A stretch of DNA of 8,265 nt from Candidatus Melainabacteria bacterium GWA2_34_9. GTDB taxonomy: Bacteria; Cyanobacteriota; Vampirovibrionia; Gastranaerophilales; UBA9971. Below the pieces are notes generated by a model. It had not been told where the DNA came from and made no database searches. It was given only the letters and a program-made list of their open reading frames with translations. A program made the translations under genes and the position numbers. The stretch lies in assembly GCA_001784535.1 (NCBI GenBank), contig MFRJ01000025.1, positions 1-8,265 of the forward strand, read 5' to 3'. The number at the start of each line of letters is the position of its first letter. The first letter of the stretch is position 1. Shown here piece by piece: positions 1 to 5,319 of this stretch.

Positions 1-1
1 A

Positions 2-661
2 CTTGCAGTACTTACTGGGGATAGCCCCGATAATATTGCGGATTTGAAATTTGGAAATATTGACACTATCGACTCGTTTTCTAATCTTACAGATAAAGTT
101 AAATCAGATAAAATTCTCAAAAGACCTGATATTTTAAAGGCGGAAGCACAGCTTAATAAAGCTAAAATTGATGTAAACATTGCCCGTAAAGAATATTTGC
201 CTAATATAACCCTCACCGGTCAAGTTGGTTTTAATGCCAGAAATATTGAAAAATTGTTTCAGGATAACAGTTTTACTTATGGATTTGGCGGTCGTATTGC
301 TGAATTAATATTTAACGGCGGTCAAAGAAAAACAAAACTTAAATCTAAAAAATATTTATACGATCAAATGGTTGAAAACTACCAGAAAACAATCATTACT
401 TCTTTAAAAGAGGTGAATGATTCATTATTAATAGTAAAAACAAGCTATCAGAAAAATGAAGATTTCATAAAAAAAATAAATCTTGAAAAAGAAAATTTAA
501 AACTTACAGATGCAAGATATGAAGCCGGTGTAATTTCTTATCTAGACACACTAGACCCGAAAGAAAAATTAATCGTACTTCAAAAAGAGCAGATTCAGTC
601 GAAAACCGACTATATTATAAATCACTTTAGTCTTTATAAAGCTCTTGGTGCTAATTTTTAG
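2..661 (+). CDS. Outer-membrane efflux channel (TolC/NodT-type), C-terminal part only
   Basis: This is the 3' part of a gene cut by the left window edge: the frame is open from position 2 to the TAG at 659-661, giving about 219 residues. The protein would be the trimeric outer-membrane channel of a tripartite efflux or type I secretion system. The visible part starts with LAVLTGDSP, matching the 'LAVLLG.SP' stretch of NodT/OprM-type factors. Next comes the family signature RPDI followed by an AEAQL helix (fragment residues about 41-50), then ARKEYLPNITLTG, the usual entry into a membrane strand. The end has the second-repeat helix (DARYEAGVISYLDTLD) and the typical ending LYKALG. The final ANF replaces the frequent GGW. 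A TTG at position 44 is not a credible start because conserved sequence lies before it. The next gene begins 21 bp downstream. Cognate pump and adaptor genes would lie outside the window, so the substrate is unknown. Confidence 0.88.
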   Translation, partial: LAVLTGDSPDNIADLKFGNIDTIDSFSNLTDKVKSDKILKRPDILKAEAQLNKAKIDVNIARKEYLPNITLTGQVGFNARNIEKLFQDNSFTYGFGGRIAELIFNGGQRKTKLKSKKYLYDQMVENYQKTIITSLKEVNDSLLIVKTSYQKNEDFIKKINLEKENLKLTDARYEAGVISYLDTLDPKEKLIVLQKEQIQSKTDYIINHFSLYKALGANF

Positions 662-682
662 GTTTTTTGCTATTATTAAAAA

Positions 683-1798
683 ATGAAAAAGCTGGCATTT
701 GTAATAAACGTTTTTAGAGAAGACAACTTTCACAGCGGCGGCGAGCGGGTTTTTTACGAACTTGTCAATAGAGCTGTCAATTCAGAATGGGTTGTTGATC
801 TTTATTGTTCGTCTTATTTGAGTAAACAAAATATTTTAAAACCAAAAATCAATAAAATTAGCTTTGTTGGACATCCGAAAGATTTTAAGTATCCCGAAAA
901 GATAGAAAAATTTTATGATGAAGTTAAAAATTTAATTCAGAATGAGAATTATGACCATGTAATTTCGGAAAACATTTCTCCTGTAATAGATATAGGAATT
1001 TTGCAAGGGCATTCTTTGCTTCATTACAAAAACTTTTCAGGAAAATTTCTCTCAAAGATATTATTTACCCTGAAAAAACATAAATATATAAATGCGCAGA
1101 AAAAATGGCTTGAGCAAGGATATAGCAAAATAATTGTGCCTTCAAACACATTAAAAGATGAATTAAAAGGAAACTTCGGGCTAAATGAGGAAAAATTTGT
1201 TGTTATTTATCCTTGTGTGGATAAGCCAGAAGTACACTCAGATGAATATGTTTTAAACATTGAACGAGAATTTGTATTCGGGATTTCTGCACCAAGTTTT
1301 AGTAAAAAAGGTGGAAACGTTTTTCTGAAATCAATTTATCTTCTTAAGAAAAACGGTTACAAATTTAAGGCAAAAATTATCTACCCAAAGGCAAAGAAAA
1401 ATTTAAAACTCCAATTTTTGCTTTTTAAATATGGATTGAAGGACTTAATTGAGTTTTTGCCTCATCAAGAAAACATGCAGAATTTTTACAATTCAGTTGA
1501 TGCTATAGTTATGCCTTCTTTAATGGAAACATTCGGACTTGTTGCCCTGGAAGGAATGATTAGCGGAAAACCTGCTATAGTAAGTTCTTTCTGTGGCGTG
1601 TCTGAGATTTTACAGGATGCAAAAAACGGATTTATATTTGATATGAAGAACAATGCTTCCGAAAATCTTTCCGAAAAACTTATTTATCTTCTTGAAAATA
1701 GGGGTAAATATTCAGAATTATCAAAAAATGCTTATGTAATTGCCCTTAACTATAACTGGCAGGATTTTTGCGATAAATTCTATGAGGTTTTGCAATAA
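683..1798 (+). CDS. Glycosyltransferase family 4 (GT-B fold), first of a tandem pair
   Basis: A 371-residue GT-B glycosyltransferase, likely transferring a sugar from a nucleotide-sugar to a surface glycan (LPS core, O-antigen or capsule) on the cytoplasmic side of the inner membrane. The N-terminal acceptor domain opens with a hydrophobic strand, then a glycine-rich HSGGER turn (residues 17-22), as in WaaG-like enzymes. The linker IIVPSNTLKDEL...VVIYPCVD (150-180) matches the GT4 'S...K..L...I.viynGVD' pattern, with C178 where Gly is usual. The donor-binding domain carries PSLMETFGLVALE, an intact E282-x7-E290 motif, then GKPAIVSS and NGFIFD. No signal peptide or membrane segment is seen. 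No clear Shine-Dalgarno precedes the ATG, so translation may be coupled to the upstream channel gene. The next gene is its paralogue. Family assignment is firm; donor, acceptor and pathway cannot be read from sequence. Confidence 0.9.
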   Translation: MKKLAFVINVFREDNFHSGGERVFYELVNRAVNSEWVVDLYCSSYLSKQNILKPKINKISFVGHPKDFKYPEKIEKFYDEVKNLIQNENYDHVISENISPVIDIGILQGHSLLHYKNFSGKFLSKILFTLKKHKYINAQKKWLEQGYSKIIVPSNTLKDELKGNFGLNEEKFVVIYPCVDKPEVHSDEYVLNIEREFVFGISAPSFSKKGGNVFLKSIYLLKKNGYKFKAKIIYPKAKKNLKLQFLLFKYGLKDLIEFLPHQENMQNFYNSVDAIVMPSLMETFGLVALEGMISGKPAIVSSFCGVSEILQDAKNGFIFDMKNNASENLSEKLIYLLENRGKYSELSKNAYVIALNYNWQDFCDKFYEVLQ

Positions 1799-1800
1799 TC

Positions 1801-2916
1801 ATGAAAAAAATTGCTTTTATTATAAGACTTTTGCAGAAAGACAAGTTTCATGGCGGCGGTGAAAAGCTGTTTTTTAACCTTATAAAAAGATTTGTTGCTG
1901 CAAATTATGAAATAGACATCTATTGCAGTAAATCCGATATTGAATATCTTGAAGGAATAAATAAAATCATTGTAGTAGATGAGCATTATAACCATTTAAA
2001 GCCTGAAACTATGGAGAATTTTTATTCTGAAGCTAAAAAGCTTATTAAAAATGAAAATTATGATTATGTAATTTCTGAAAATATTACTCCACCTGTTGAT
2101 ATAACTTTTTTGCAGGGGCATTCTCTTTTAAACAGACTTAAACGGGATAAAAACCCGTTGGAAGCTTTTTTTTACAGCTTTAGAAAAATCAAAAAAGAGC
2201 GCATGAAATACCACAAAAAATGGTTTAACGAGGGTTATAGAAAAATATTTGTGGTTTCTGAAGTTTTAAAAAGAGATATCGTCCAGAATTATGGGATATC
2301 TGATGATAAAATTTTTGTAATTTATCCCGGCGTGGATATTCCTGATGACGTTCCAGAAATTAACAAAAATAAAATCTTAACTTTCGGGCTTTCTGCGCCG
2401 GGATTTAGGATTAAAGGCGGTTTTATCTTTCTTAAAGCGCTGGGATTGCTCAAGAAGAAAGGATATGATTTTAAAGCTAAAATCATTTATCCCAAATACC
2501 CTAAAAATTTAGGGGTTAAATTGCTTGTTAAGTTCTTGAATATTGAAAAAAACGTGGAATTTTTGTCATATCAGGAAAATATTCAGGAGTTTTACCGATC
2601 AATAGATGTTCTGGTTGCTCCTTCAATAGAAGACACTTTTAATCTTGCTGTGTTAGAGTCTATGGCAAATTCAAAACCTTGTATTGTAAGCACTAATGCA
2701 GGTGCTTCGGAAATAATTAAAGATGGAGAAAACGGGTTTGTTTTTGACATGAAGTCTAATTCTGAGCGAAATTTAGTTGATAAAATGACTTTATTCTTGA
2801 AAAATCCAAATAGCTATAATGATATTTGCGAAAAAGCTTTTGAAACTGCAAAAATATACAGCTGGCAGCGGACTTTTGATATTTTTGTTATTGAACTGGA
2901 AAAGTATACTATGTGA
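1801..2916 (+). CDS. Glycosyltransferase family 4, second paralogue; stop codon supplied by IS
   Basis: A 371-residue GT-B enzyme clearly homologous along its length to the preceding gene: shared FH.GGE..F..L..R near the N-terminus, NENYD.VISENI.P..DI..LQGHSLL in the middle, and the same C-terminal domain. It starts two bases after the upstream stop; a GAGG at 1784-1787 is 13 nt away, so coupling is likely. It has YPGVD at 175-179. The EX7E motif is altered: PSIEDTFNLAVLE has Asp278 where the paralogue has the first Glu, and Asn281 where it has Gly. Its acceptor or donor may therefore differ. The TGA stop at 2914-2916 is also the first three bases of the downstream IS left end. The protein runs about five residues past the paralogue's end (ELEKYTM), so the insertion spared all conserved sequence. 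Without the IS, the next bases (4141-4143, TAA) would also stop translation in frame. Substrates are unknown. Confidence 0.88.
   Translation: MKKIAFIIRLLQKDKFHGGGEKLFFNLIKRFVAANYEIDIYCSKSDIEYLEGINKIIVVDEHYNHLKPETMENFYSEAKKLIKNENYDYVISENITPPVDITFLQGHSLLNRLKRDKNPLEAFFYSFRKIKKERMKYHKKWFNEGYRKIFVVSEVLKRDIVQNYGISDDKIFVIYPGVDIPDDVPEINKNKILTFGLSAPGFRIKGGFIFLKALGLLKKKGYDFKAKIIYPKYPKNLGVKLLVKFLNIEKNVEFLSYQENIQEFYRSIDVLVAPSIEDTFNLAVLESMANSKPCIVSTNAGASEIIKDGENGFVFDMKSNSERNLVDKMTLFLKNPNSYNDICEKAFETAKIYSWQRTFDIFVIELEKYTM
2902..2913 (+). repeat. Left arm of an inverted repeat split by the IS
   Basis: AAGTATACTATG lies immediately left of the IS and forms the last codons of the second glycosyltransferase. 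Its exact reverse complement is at 4219-4230, and ten bases of it (GTATACTATG) recur inverted at 4182-4191. The right-hand copies overlap the 3' end of the convergent gene. This looks like an older palindromic or MITE-like sequence, or a terminator cluster, into which the IS inserted. Confidence 0.6.
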
Positions 2917-2926
2917 CCTTCTCCCC
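2914..2926 (+). repeat. IS left terminal inverted repeat
   Basis: TGACCTTCTCCCC. The first seven bases match the inverted right end exactly, and a following C-run matches with a one-base gap. Its TGA is also the stop codon of the upstream glycosyltransferase. Confidence 0.8.
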
Positions 2927-2927
2927 C

Positions 2928-2959
2928 AAAAACAGACCATTTAAAAAATGGTGGTTTTT
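2928..2959 (+). terminator. Rho-independent terminator-like hairpin inside the IS left end
   Basis: A perfect 7-bp stem, ACCATTT (2936-2942) and AAATGGT (2946-2952) with an AAA loop, is followed by GG and a run of five T. The stem extends outward past a small internal loop through AAAAAC (2928-2933) pairing with GTTTTT (2954-2959). It would end transcription entering from the glycosyltransferase operon before orfA, a common way for IS elements to limit read-through activation. It also now serves as the operon's terminator. Inferred from sequence only. Confidence 0.6.
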
Positions 2960-2991
2960 ATTAAAATATGAAATATTAAAAGGAGAAGAAG

Positions 2992-3258
2992 ATGAAAAAA
3001 TCAAAATTTACAGAGCAGCAAATAGCCTTTACACTAAGGCAGGCAGAAGAAGGGACTTCTGTGGTTGAAGTATGCAGGAAGATGGGAATCTCAGACAATA
3101 CTTTTTACAACTGGAAAAAGAAATATGGCGGTTTAATGCCATCAGAATTAAAAAAGCTGAAGCAATTAGAAGAAGAGAACCACAGGTTAAAAAGGTTAGT
3201 TGCGGATTTAGCATTAGATAAAGAAATGCTTCAAGAGGTGCTTAGAAAAAAGCTTTAA
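2992..3258 (+). CDS. IS3-family transposase OrfA (DNA-binding protein)
   Basis: An 88-residue protein with the IS3 OrfA plan. An N-terminal helix-turn-helix that recognises the IS ends spans about residues 7-44 (recognition part VCRKMGISDNTFYNWKKKYGG). A leucine-zipper-like coiled coil for multimerisation follows at about 51-84 (LKKLKQLEEENHRLKRLVADL). The ATG is well supported by AGGAG at 2981-2985, six bases upstream. Expressed alone, OrfA usually restrains transposition; fused to OrfB by frameshifting it forms the active transposase. The slippery heptamer lies within its last codons (3246-3252), just before RKKL and the TAA stop. Confidence 0.93.
   Translation: MKKSKFTEQQIAFTLRQAEEGTSVVEVCRKMGISDNTFYNWKKKYGGLMPSELKKLKQLEEENHRLKRLVADLALDKEMLQEVLRKKL
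3246..3252 (+). other. Programmed -1 ribosomal frameshift site (A-AAA-AAG)
   Basis: The heptamer AAAAAAG is phased so that AAA and AAG are zero-frame codons 86-87 of orfA, the canonical X-XXY-YYZ arrangement used by many IS3-family elements. Slipping back one base gives AAA-AAA-GCT and continues in the orfB frame without a stop, producing a predicted 369-residue OrfAB whose joint reads KKALKPVKNRELVDF. The palindrome GCTTTAAAGC (3252-3261) follows at once; no larger stimulatory hairpin was identified by eye. Confidence 0.85.
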
Positions 3259-3278
3259 AGCCTGTCAAGAATAGAGAA

Positions 3279-4100
3279 TTGGTTGATTTTTTAAATGTAT
3301 TATTCAAAGTGCCGATTAGGCGGGCTTGTGAAGTTGTTAATTTTGTAAGATCAAGCTACTATTACAAATCTCGGCGAGATAGGCAAGAATTTCTTCGAAT
3401 GAGAATAAAGGACATTTCGCAAACAAGAATTCATTATGGTTATAGAAGAATACACACTCTTTTAAAACGTGAAGGCTGGAAGATAAATCACAAAAGAGTT
3501 TTAAGACTTTATAGAGAAGAAGGGCTTCAAATGAAAAAGAAAAAGCCAAAAAGAAGAGTAAGTGTAAAGTTAAGGCAAATAGAAACTCTGCCAAAATCAT
3601 TAAATGACTGTTGGAGTATGGATTTTATGTCAGATCAACTATTTAATGGTCAAAAACTTAGAATATTAACCATAGTTGACAATTTTACACGCATAAGTCC
3701 TGCCCTTGGTATTGGTTTTACGTTTAAAGCAACAGAGGTAATAGATGTGTTAGAAGTAGCAAAAAAAAGATATGGAGTACCTAAATGTATCAAAGTTGAC
3801 AATGGACCTGAATTTATCTCTAAAGAACTTGATTTATGGGCATTTACCAACAATGTTACGTTAGATTTTTCAAGGCCGGGTAAACCTACTGATAATGCTT
3901 TTATTGAATCCTTTAACGGTAAATTCAGGCAAGAATGTTTAAATTCAGACTGGTTCTTGTCATTAGAAGATGCTAAGAGTAAAATACAAAAATGGAGGCT
4001 GGAATACAACGAATTTCGTCCTCATAGCGGGATTCAAAACATGACTCCGAAGGAATACTTAAATTCAATCAACGAAAGTGTTTTAATTTCAACAAGCTAA
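3279..4100 (+). CDS. IS3-family transposase OrfB, DDE catalytic domain
   Basis: This is the catalytic half of the IS3 transposase and belongs to the rve integrase superfamily. Numbered from the TTG at 3279 (273 residues), the N-terminal half holds the usual helical HTH_21-type region (IHYGYRRIHTLLKREGWKIN, about 51-70). The catalytic domain follows: D115 in SMDFMSD, D174 in KVDNGPEF and E210 in AFIESFNGKFRQEC. D174 and E210 are separated by 35 residues, the expected D,D(35)E spacing. It ends with the family's EYNEFRPHSGIQNMTPKEYL. All three acidic residues are present and there is no internal stop or frameshift. The frame extends upstream to the slippery site and no Shine-Dalgarno precedes 3279, so the real product is probably the OrfAB fusion (3252 onward in this frame) rather than a protein started at this TTG. 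Confidence 0.93.
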   Translation: MVDFLNVLFKVPIRRACEVVNFVRSSYYYKSRRDRQEFLRMRIKDISQTRIHYGYRRIHTLLKREGWKINHKRVLRLYREEGLQMKKKKPKRRVSVKLRQIETLPKSLNDCWSMDFMSDQLFNGQKLRILTIVDNFTRISPALGIGFTFKATEVIDVLEVAKKRYGVPKCIKVDNGPEFISKELDLWAFTNNVTLDFSRPGKPTDNAFIESFNGKFRQECLNSDWFLSLEDAKSKIQKWRLEYNEFRPHSGIQNMTPKEYLNSINESVLISTS

Positions 4101-4128
4101 TTTTTTTAGTTTAGACTGTCCAAAAAAT

Positions 4129-4140
4129 GGGGCAAGGTCA
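4129..4140 (-). repeat. IS right terminal inverted repeat
   Basis: On the minus strand this reads TGACCTTGCCCC, matching the left end for seven bases and then the C-run. It ends with CA at 4139-4140 and follows the orfB stop by about 30 bp. It fixes the right boundary of the IS. Confidence 0.8.
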
Positions 4141-4148
4141 TAAAACGA

Positions 4149-4191
4149 ATAAATTAGATTTTTTCTGTTCTAATTTATGGGCATAGTATAC
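4149..4191. repeat. Inverted-repeat hairpin, right part of an IS-interrupted palindrome
   Basis: ATAAATTAGA (4149-4158) and TCTAATTTAT (4169-4178) form a perfect 10-bp inverted repeat around a T-rich loop. Past GGG, CATAGTATAC (4182-4191) is the exact inverse of GTATACTATG at 2904-2913 on the other side of the IS. Joining the flanks would give a palindrome with two matching 10-bp blocks per arm. The right arm has the spacer GGG, whereas the left arm has the IS plus TAAAACGA in place of the expected CCC. Function is unknown: it may be a terminator pair or a short mobile palindrome. Confidence 0.55.
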
Positions 4192-4228
4192 AAAAGGGCA
4201 TACTATATTTGCTGAGTGCATAGTATAC
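4191..4228 (-). terminator. Possible intrinsic terminator of the EF-hand gene
   Basis: Read on the minus strand directly after the EF-hand stop codon, ATACTAT (4226-4220) can pair with ATAGTAT (4206-4200) around a 13-nt loop, and the next stretch is GCCCTTTTG. The stem is A/T-rich and the T-run has only four bases, so strength is doubtful. The alternative partner ATAGTAT at 4183-4189 could form a competing hairpin. Confidence 0.4.
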
Positions 4229-4230
4229 TT
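4219..4230 (-). repeat. Right arm of the 12-bp inverted repeat flanking the IS
   Basis: On the minus strand this is AAGTATACTATG, identical to 2902-2913 on the plus strand. Its end overlaps the TAA stop codon (4229-4231) of the EF-hand gene, so the last codons of both convergent genes run into copies of one sequence in opposite orientation. Confidence 0.6.
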
Positions 4231-5245
4231 AGACTTCAAAAGATTCAGCTGAGAGATCACCGGTTTCGACGGAAGTTGCATCTCCATCATTTTCTGCAAC
4301 ATCTGTTCCGAAAGCATTTATTTCTGCTCCTGCTTCGACTTTGCCATCTTCGTCTTTATCAGCTTCAAAGAATTGTTCTTCAAGTTTTTTTACGTCTATT
4401 TCTTCGGATTCTGCTACTTGAGCTGTAAGATCAGCTTTAACGTCATCTGCAAGTTTGCTATCTTTTATTAATGAATCCCATTCAGTTTTGTCAATCACTG
4501 CATCTTCGCCGGCAGCTTTGTAAAGAGCTTTAAACTCATTTCTGCTTACGGCAGCATCTTTGTTTGCATTAAGAAGTTGGGCAAATTCATTTGCAAAACG
4601 TTTTGGATCTTCTTTTCCTGGACCGTTTTTGAAATCTTCTAACGCTGTAGCAGTTTCTTCAGACTTAGCTATAGCAGCTTTTAAATCAGATTGAGCTTTA
4701 GTAATAGCGGTTTGGCTTTCGTCCAGTTTTTTGCCTTGATCTGTCACTTGTTGTTTTAATTTGTCACTGTTTGCGACAGCAGACAGTAATTGTTGTTGCA
4801 ATTGTGCTGTAGCAGAATTATTTTGAGCTGTAGCTGCATTATTTTTACTTATAGCTTCAGTATTTTTAGATTGTCCATTCATAAGTGACATTAATATTGG
4901 TAAAAGCATTTGTAATAATTGATTTGATCCGCCTTGCTGGCTTATTGCAGTTGCTTTTTGTATAGCTGCTGTAGGATTACTTAAAAATGCTGTTATTTCT
5001 TCCTGAGTTATTTGACCATCTCCATTTATATCAATGGCTTTTCTGAGTAATTGTGGATCAACAGCATTTGCTTGAGGTGCTATGACTGCAAATGGATCTG
5101 ATTGTTGTTGTCCGGTTCCAAACAAGCTGCCAAACATTGATGAATTATCAACAATGCCATAGTTTTGCTGCATTCCGGGAATTCCCGCAGGTTGAACTTG
5201 GTTATAACCGTAAAGACCCAAATTATTTACGCCATAAATACTCAT
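4229..5245 (-). CDS. EF-hand calcium-binding coiled-coil protein, no known family
   Basis: A 338-residue acidic protein read from ATG at 5245, chosen because GGAGGAG (5258-5252) lies six to seven bases upstream; an in-frame TTG at 5260 overlaps that site. The N-terminus (MSIYGVNNLGLYGYN, then Gln/Pro/Gly-rich) is low-complexity, not a signal peptide. Residues 72-83 form a canonical EF-hand loop, DINGDGQITQEE, with D/N/D/Q/T/E at positions 1, 3, 5, 7, 9 and 12. A hydrophobic patch follows (LLQMLLPILMSLM, about 110-122), then a long Ala/Gln/Lys-rich coiled coil (about 127-205) starting with a heptad duplication (NNAATAQ, NNSATAQ). The C-terminal part has further loops: NANKDAAVSRNE (226-237) fairly good, AAGEDAVIDKTE (244-255) degenerate, and DKDEDGKVEAGAE (296-308) with its final Glu one residue late. 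Calcium binding is well supported; cellular role and location are not. It is convergent with the glycosyltransferases and divergent from bamA, so it is probably monocistronic. Confidence 0.85.
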   Translation of the reverse strand: MSIYGVNNLGLYGYNQVQPAGIPGMQQNYGIVDNSSMFGSLFGTGQQQSDPFAVIAPQANAVDPQLLRKAIDINGDGQITQEEITAFLSNPTAAIQKATAISQQGGSNQLLQMLLPILMSLMNGQSKNTEAISKNNAATAQNNSATAQLQQQLLSAVANSDKLKQQVTDQGKKLDESQTAITKAQSDLKAAIAKSEETATALEDFKNGPGKEDPKRFANEFAQLLNANKDAAVSRNEFKALYKAAGEDAVIDKTEWDSLIKDSKLADDVKADLTAQVAESEEIDVKKLEEQFFEADKDEDGKVEAGAEINAFGTDVAENDGDATSVETGDLSAESFEV

Positions 5246-5251
5246 TTTTTT

Positions 5252-5258
5252 CTCCTCC
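5252..5258 (-). promoter_or_regulatory. Strong Shine-Dalgarno of the EF-hand gene
   Basis: GGAGGAG on the minus strand, separated from ATG (5245-5243) by six bases, almost all A. It settles the start at 5245 rather than the in-frame TTG at 5260-5258, and it is the strongest ribosome-binding site in the window, suggesting abundant expression. Confidence 0.8.
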
Positions 5259-5301
5259 AAAATATATCTAGTAATTCATAAATTTATTTTTCTTAATTTT
5301 A

Positions 5302-5319
5302 AATGTGCTTTTGCACATT
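5302..5319. promoter_or_regulatory. 18-bp palindrome, candidate operator or 5'-UTR hairpin
   Basis: AATGTGC-TTTT-GCACATT is a perfect inverted repeat with 7-bp arms, 57 nt upstream of the EF-hand start codon and next to a C6 run (G6 on the transcribed strand). A dimeric regulator site or a leader hairpin would both fit. The half-site spacing differs from the CRP consensus (TGTGA-N6-TCACA), so no regulator is named. Confidence 0.45.

Larger units (their letters stand above)
2914..4140 (+). mobile_element. IS3-family insertion sequence, IS407-group-like, apparently intact
   Basis: A 1,227-bp element bounded by 5'-TG and CA-3' with imperfect terminal inverted repeats (TGACCTTCTCCCC at left; reverse complement of the right end TGACCTTGCCCC). 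It contains orfA, a slippery A-AAA-AAG heptamer and orfB in the -1 frame, the standard IS3-family arrangement. OrfA (start MKKSKFTEQQIAFTLRQAEE) and the fusion joint reading ALKPVKNRELV resemble the IS407 group. The DDE triad is complete, so the element may be active. The flanking tetramers are TATG (2910-2913) and TAAA (4141-4144), so the 4-bp target duplication expected for this group is not seen. Either the copy is old or rearranged, or the flanks have changed. The IS sits between two convergent genes, at the last codon of a glycosyltransferase gene. Confidence 0.9.

Noticed and set aside
44..46. TTG as the start of the first gene
   Set aside because: The same frame is open to position 2 and encodes conserved channel-family sequence (LAVLTGDSP), so the gene is truncated by the window edge.
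1780..1995. Minus-strand frame at the junction of the two glycosyltransferases
   Set aside because: Overlaps two conserved genes on the other strand and shows no motif or start signal.
3650..4009. Antisense frame of 119 codons inside orfB
   Set aside because: It lies wholly opposite a conserved DDE transposase, has no ribosome-binding site and no recognisable motifs.
4141..4230. CRISPR-like array
   Set aside because: The repeats are only about 10 bp, inverted as often as direct, and lack regular spacers; no cas genes are present.
4216..4428. Plus-strand frame encoding a Leu/Arg/His-rich peptide
   Set aside because: Its composition is what the complement of the acidic EF-hand coding sequence would give; no ribosome-binding site.
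5258..5260. TTG start for the EF-hand gene, adding five residues
   Set aside because: It overlaps the GGAGGAG ribosome-binding site, which is ideally placed for the ATG at 5245.
5302..5319. CRP/FNR-type binding site
   Set aside because: The spacing between TGTG and CACA is six, whereas the CRP consensus needs eight; kept only as an unassigned palindrome.
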